A DNA stretch of 64,000 bases from Thiotrichaceae bacterium UBA973. GTDB taxonomy: Bacteria; Pseudomonadota; Gammaproteobacteria; Eutrophobiales; Eutrophobiaceae. Below, piece by piece: positions 60,270 through 64,000 of this stretch. Each line of letters opens with the position of its first letter. Position 1 is the stretch's first letter. The notes beneath the pieces are model-generated. The model saw only the letters and a list, made by a program, of their open reading frames with translations. It ran no database searches and was not told the origin of the DNA. The translations under genes and the position numbers were made by a program. The stretch lies in the NCBI GenBank assembly GCA_002292815.1, contig DBBX01000028.1, positions 62,001-126,000 of the forward strand, given 5' to 3'.

Positions 60270-61714
60270 CATTTTTTGATTTAATTTTGAGAGGCCAATT
60301 ACCTCGACTACTTTTCTGCCTCACAATGTTCATTGGCAATGATGCTGTTGCTGATCATAGCGTCGAACACTTACCCTCTACTGTCACTAAAATTTTGGCA
60401 AAACATAAAGTACCTAAAGACTCCATGAGTCTTTATATACTGGAATTCGATTCAAACGACCCACTGGTAGCGTTAAATATTGACACTCCGCGCAACCCTG
60501 CCTCGGTCATAAAATTATTAACCACTTATGCCGGACTTGATATTCTTGGCCCGAATTATACCTGGGAGACTCACGTACATCTTGATGGAAAATTAACAAA
60601 CGGCACGCTTGATGGCAATTTAGTTATTGAAGGAGGCGGTGATCCTTTTCTGGTTAGAGAAGCATTCTGGCATCTGTTGTTTACGCTGCGTAATCGTGGC
60701 ATACAACATATTAATGGTGATCTTCTTATTGATAACGAGCATTTTGAAGATGAACATGGTTCGCCAGCAGATTTTGATAATAAACCTTACCGTGTATACA
60801 ACACCTTCCCTGATGCTGCATTGTTAAATTTTCGAGCACATCAATTTCACTTTATTCCTATGGATAAGAAACTTCACATCTACGCGGACCCACCGTCTTC
60901 AAATCTGCAAATCAGGAATAAGGTGAAATTAGTTAAGGGAGCGTGCAAGGGCAAACATCGACGATTGAAATTTAATGTCCTTAAACAAGGAGCTGTCACC
61001 ACAGTCGAGTTCAGCGGCAATTATCCAAAACGCTGTGGTAATCAGCAATTGTTGCGTACCGTTTTAGCTAATGGTGATTATATCTTTGGTGTCTTCAAGG
61101 CATTATGGGAAGACATGGGCGGCACTATTAATGGGAAATATGGTGAAACTAGTATCGATGACAATAATCCATTTTATATAGTACCCTCCAAACCATTGAG
61201 TGAAATCATTACCTATATCAATAAATACAGCAACAATGTGATGACCCGACAGTTATTACTTACCATAGGTAAAGAGAATAAAAATAATGTAGGTAACAAG
61301 ATTGCCGGTCGAAAGGTTATATCGGACTGGTTACAAAATATCAGCATCCCTGCCCCTGAATTGACCATCGAAAATGGTTCTGGTCTTTCCCGTAGTGCTC
61401 GAATCACCGCCCGTACGCTGGCGATGATGTTACAACATGCATTACATAGTCCTTACCAACCAGAGTACTTTTCATCACTTCCCCTAGTCGGTATTGATGG
61501 AACCGTCAGAAAACGACTTAAAGGCATTATCCCTCCAGGCAGCGCCCGTATAAAAACCGGCCTAATAGATAATGTCAGGTCAATGGCCGGTTATGTGAAA
61601 AGTAAAAGCAATAAAAATTATATTATTGTTTCATTACAAAATTATAAGGGTATTCAAAATACAACCGGTAGACTAGTTCAGGACGAGATATTGAAGTGGT
61701 TATATAAACAATAA
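60266..61714 (+). CDS. dacB: D-alanyl-D-alanine carboxypeptidase/endopeptidase (PBP4)
   Basis: A 482-residue penicillin-binding protein of the DacB type. The active-site triad motifs are Ser80-x-x-Lys83 (NPASVIKLL), Ser322-Asn-Asn324 and Lys430-Thr-Gly432. The large insert between motifs 1 and 2 is typical of PBP4. An N-terminal signal peptide (residues 12-30) sends it to the periplasm, where it trims peptide side chains or cleaves cross-links. The start codon overlaps the preceding membrane-protein gene, so the two are translationally coupled. Confidence 0.93.
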   Translation: MTFFDLILRGQLPRLLFCLTMFIGNDAVADHSVEHLPSTVTKILAKHKVPKDSMSLYILEFDSNDPLVALNIDTPRNPASVIKLLTTYAGLDILGPNYTWETHVHLDGKLTNGTLDGNLVIEGGGDPFLVREAFWHLLFTLRNRGIQHINGDLLIDNEHFEDEHGSPADFDNKPYRVYNTFPDAALLNFRAHQFHFIPMDKKLHIYADPPSSNLQIRNKVKLVKGACKGKHRRLKFNVLKQGAVTTVEFSGNYPKRCGNQQLLRTVLANGDYIFGVFKALWEDMGGTINGKYGETSIDDNNPFYIVPSKPLSEIITYINKYSNNVMTRQLLLTIGKENKNNVGNKIAGRKVISDWLQNISIPAPELTIENGSGLSRSARITARTLAMMLQHALHSPYQPEYFSSLPLVGIDGTVRKRLKGIIPPGSARIKTGLIDNVRSMAGYVKSKSNKNYIIVSLQNYKGIQNTTGRLVQDEILKWLYKQ

Positions 61715-61869
61715 CTTCTAAAGTTAAATGGCACTCGCATTTGCGGATTCGAGCTTATCTAAACCTGATTTATGTAAATAGCCGCTACATGCAAAGCTAA
61801 AAGCAAGGTGTTTGGGAAGACGAGAAAGTGTTTACCTTTGGGTCCTATTAATAAACGAAACGTTTATAA

Positions 61870-62964
61870 CTAGCCTTGATAAGCAGGAAAATCAGCATAG
61901 CCTTCTTTTGTAGGTGCATACCAGATTTCCATTGGGGCTTCTTCTGCAAGCGGCCAATCATTTTCAAAACGCTCGACCAAGTCCGGATTGCTAATATAGG
62001 GTCGACCGAATGCAATTAAATCGGCATGATTATTCCCGATGGCTTGTTCTGCAGTTTTCTGGTTATAGCCACAGTTGCCCATTAATGGCCCTTTAAATAC
62101 TTTGCGTATTTCTGACAGGGTCATAGCTTCACCCAGTTCATGAAAGCCAAAAGCCAAACCATCCATAACATGCAAATAGGCTAATGAAAAATTATCTAAT
62201 TGTTCCGCAACAAAGGTAAATTGCTCACGGAAATCAGCAGATCCCATATCATTAAACACACCATTGGGCGCAATCCGTACACCAATTCTATCGACAGACA
62301 CTTCTGCCATTACTGCTTGCAATATTTCATCAAGAAAACGATATCGATTCGGAATACTACCGCCATAATTGTCTTTACGCTCATTAGTCTTCGATTGTAA
62401 AAACTGATCTATCAAGTAGCCATTTGCACTATGTATTTCTACTCCATCAAAGCCTGCTTGCATTGCACGTCTGGCAGCATTTTTATAATCATTTACAATT
62501 TCCCTAATTTGTTCAATTGTTAGTGCTACTGGTGTTTCATAATGTTCTTTACCCGTTGGCGTTTGAATATGTTCACCGTCCAATTTTATTGCAGAAGGCG
62601 CCACTGGCAGCTCGCCATTATGAAAACTACTATGTGATGCGCGACCGCAATGCCACAATTGTAAAAACATTGTGCCACCCGCTTCATGTACAGCATCTAC
62701 GACTTGCTTCCATCCTTGCACCTGTTCATCGTTATAGATGCCAGGTGAGTCCATCCAACCTATGCCTTGCTTTGAAATAACGGTGGCTTCAGAAATGATC
62801 AAGCCTGCAGAGGCGCGTTGACTATAATAGTCTGCCATCAATGCATTGGGGGTTCGCTCACTGCCAGCACGACTTCGTGTTAATGGCGCCATTACAATAC
62901 GATTTTTTAATTCTAATGAATTATTTATTGAAATCGGTTTTAACAATGGGCTGGCTTTACTCAT
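61870..62964 (-). CDS. Old yellow enzyme family alkene reductase (NemA-like)
   Basis: A 364-residue FMN-dependent TIM barrel. KNRIVMAPLTRSRAG opens the protein, and FLQLWHCGRASH, the catalytic and substrate-binding HSANGYLIDQFL and KTNERKDNYGGS stretches are typical of NemA/xenobiotic reductases. It reduces activated C=C bonds, nitrate esters or quinones at the expense of NAD(P)H. A 10-bp palindrome lies about 57 bases upstream and could be a repressor site. Confidence 0.94.
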   Translation of the reverse strand: MSKASPLLKPISINNSLELKNRIVMAPLTRSRAGSERTPNALMADYYSQRASAGLIISEATVISKQGIGWMDSPGIYNDEQVQGWKQVVDAVHEAGGTMFLQLWHCGRASHSSFHNGELPVAPSAIKLDGEHIQTPTGKEHYETPVALTIEQIREIVNDYKNAARRAMQAGFDGVEIHSANGYLIDQFLQSKTNERKDNYGGSIPNRYRFLDEILQAVMAEVSVDRIGVRIAPNGVFNDMGSADFREQFTFVAEQLDNFSLAYLHVMDGLAFGFHELGEAMTLSEIRKVFKGPLMGNCGYNQKTAEQAIGNNHADLIAFGRPYISNPDLVERFENDWPLAEEAPMEIWYAPTKEGYADFPAYQG

Positions 62965-63020
62965 TTAAATATTTCCTTATTTGAAAATTGATTAAATCAT
63001 GAATAGCAAACAGAAGATAA

Positions 63021-63030
63021 ACAATATTGT
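63021..63030. promoter_or_regulatory. Perfect 10-bp palindrome upstream of the alkene reductase
   Basis: ACAATATTGT is flanked by AGATAA and ATCTG, making a longer near-dyad (63015-63034). Position 57 bases upstream of the gene suits an operator for a TetR- or LysR-type regulator. AT-rich composition makes chance occurrence possible. Confidence 0.3.
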
Positions 63031-63128
63031 ATCTGTTTTGTATCGTCGATGTTAATCAAGAAATAGTGTTAAATTCAGCAATACTGAACATAAGACAAAA
63101 AGGTGTTAAAAATGAATGGGCAACACAT

Positions 63129-63146
63129 ATACACATCCTTGTGTAT
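63129..63146. terminator. Hairpin downstream of the SnoaL-like gene
   Basis: ATACACA-TCCT-TGTGTAT is a perfect 7-bp stem with a 4-base loop, about 50 bases past the stop of the minus-strand SnoaL-like gene. No long T run follows, so termination is only possible. Confidence 0.35.
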
Positions 63147-63195
63147 CGATTATTAATCTAGGAGTCTATCCTTGATAAGAGGAGGTGTTTTGAGA

Positions 63196-63636
63196 CTAGT
63201 TCCAACTCTGGAGTTTAATTTTCCAGCTACCGTCATTTTGTCTTTCCAAAACATTGGTGATATTGCCATCAAGTTTGATTTCGTTACCATCAGTACCAAT
63301 CCGAATGGCTTCCCAAAGCTCTGTTGAATATGCGGTATCGCCTTTTACTTGCATATCAACATTAGAAATAGAATATTGTTTGAAGCCGACTTCCCTCAAA
63401 CCATCTAAATAAGTAGTAATGGCTGCTCGTCCTTCTAGAATTTCACTGCTGGGTGGGAATACCATTGCATCTTTGGTGTATAAGGTAGCTAAGCTCGTTG
63501 TATTACCATTATCGAAATTGCTAACCCACAAGGAATCAAGCATTTCTAAGTCAGCAGTTTTCAGTGTGTTTGAAGCTGCATAACTTGAATTAAGAGATAA
63601 TATTGATAATAAAATCAGATATTTAATGTTTTTCAT
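63196..63636 (-). CDS. Exported SnoaL/DUF4440-like protein
   Basis: A 146-residue protein with a signal peptide (cleavage near SSYAAS, residue 21). The mature part is a cone-shaped SnoaL/NTF2-like domain: LWVSNFDNGNTTSLATLYTKDA, LEGRAAITTYLDGL and the closing DGSWKIKLQSWN. Family members include small isomerases, hydrolases and ketosteroid-binding proteins, so no activity can be assigned. It is divergent from a LysR gene, which may control it. Confidence 0.85.
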   Translation of the reverse strand: MKNIKYLILLSILSLNSSYAASNTLKTADLEMLDSLWVSNFDNGNTTSLATLYTKDAMVFPPSSEILEGRAAITTYLDGLREVGFKQYSISNVDMQVKGDTAYSTELWEAIRIGTDGNEIKLDGNITNVLERQNDGSWKIKLQSWN

Positions 63637-63763
63637 AATTGGAGCTCCTGTTAATTAATATGGATTTGTGCGTTGCAATAAATATAGGTACGATGACCTT
63701 CATTAACAACAGTGCTTTTGTTCATGAACTCATTCCAAAAAAGACATAATCAGGTGCATAACG

Positions 63764-64000
63764 GTGGATAGGCTAACTAGCATGAGAGTATTTGCCGCAG
63801 TCGCCAGACTTGGTAGCTTTGCTGCAGCGGCTGAAGAACTGGATATTTCAAATACCATGTGTTCAAAATTTGTCCGTGATTTAGAAAACAATCTTGGTGC
63901 AAGACTGCTCAACAGAACGACCAGACAACTAAGCCTTACTGAAGTAGGTAGTACTTATCATAAAAAGGTTATCGACATACTCACTGAAGTTGAGGAAGCA
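63764..64000 (+). CDS. LysR-family transcriptional regulator, 5' part
   Basis: The frame is open to the end of the window and encodes 79 residues of a LysR winged helix-turn-helix (DRLTSMRVFAAVARLGSFAA, then RDLENNLGARLLNRTTRQLSL). The start is the GTG at 63764, giving the common DRLTSMRVF N terminus; the ATG at 63782 is an alternative. The effector domain lies outside. It is divergent from the SnoaL-like gene across 127 bases. Confidence 0.88.
   Translation, partial: MDRLTSMRVFAAVARLGSFAAAAEELDISNTMCSKFVRDLENNLGARLLNRTTRQLSLTEVGSTYHKKVIDILTEVEEA

Overview
The window reads as chromosomal DNA of a free-living, respiring gammaproteobacterium of low to moderate GC (about 40% by eye). Pointers are the cluster rluB-scpB-scpA-trpS-yciO, yciB-yciI-bolA, clpS-clpA, argA as an acetylglutamate synthase with kinase and acetyltransferase domains, a 14-gene NADH dehydrogenase operon with separate nuoC and nuoD, and a hopanoid-type sugar epimerase. 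The genus cannot be named from the sequence alone.

Layout. 1-5.1 kb: the end of an hpnA-like epimerase, an NhaD sodium/proton antiporter on the minus strand, then a tight plus-strand run of SCO1/SenC, PCuAC copper chaperone, psd and a group 2 truncated haemoglobin. 5.4-20.2 kb: the complete nuoA-N operon on the minus strand, interrupted only by a 105-bp quasi-palindrome between nuoD and nuoE. 20.5-24.3 kb: prpF and acnD (2-methylisocitrate dehydration). 24.6-30.3 kb, minus strand: tRNA-Leu(GAG), secG, tpiA, a MagIII-like DNA glycosylase, rluB, scpB, scpA and trpS, with yciO beyond. 31-34.3 kb, plus strand: yciB, yciI, a BolA-family gene, dam and a glutaredoxin-CcdA-like fusion. 34.4-39.4 kb: ybaK-like deacylase, dapE, a UPF0114 membrane protein, isocitrate lyase and a divergent LysR regulator. 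39.5-46.9 kb: clpS-clpA, argE-argA, ilvD and a VF530-type DNA-binding protein. 47-50.8 kb: small membrane, exported and lipid genes, including an apparently exported methyltransferase. 50.8-57.8 kb: a complete Bat/MoxR operon (moxR, DUF58, DUF4381, batA, batB-TPR, batD). 57.8-61.7 kb: repeat-rich DNA with a decayed HpcH/HpaI aldolase, then a cluster of a DUF2007 protein, a zinc-ribbon HExxH membrane protein and dacB. 61.9-64 kb: an old-yellow-enzyme reductase, an exported SnoaL-like protein and the start of a LysR regulator.

How it works together: complex I feeds electrons to a respiratory chain whose copper oxidase is probably matured by SCO and PCuAC. NhaD can use the ion gradients. AcnD/PrpF and isocitrate lyase point to growth on propionate-, acetate- or fatty-acid-derived carbon. 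The rest is housekeeping: triosephosphate isomerase, protein export, chromosome condensation, tRNA charging, proteolysis, and arginine, lysine and branched-chain amino acid synthesis. No CRISPR array, prophage, transposase or classical defence island was seen. The least explained parts are the zinc-ribbon/HExxH protein beside PBP4, the exported methyltransferase pair, the glutaredoxin-CcdA fusion, and the repeat elements near 17.3 kb and 57.9-59.2 kb.
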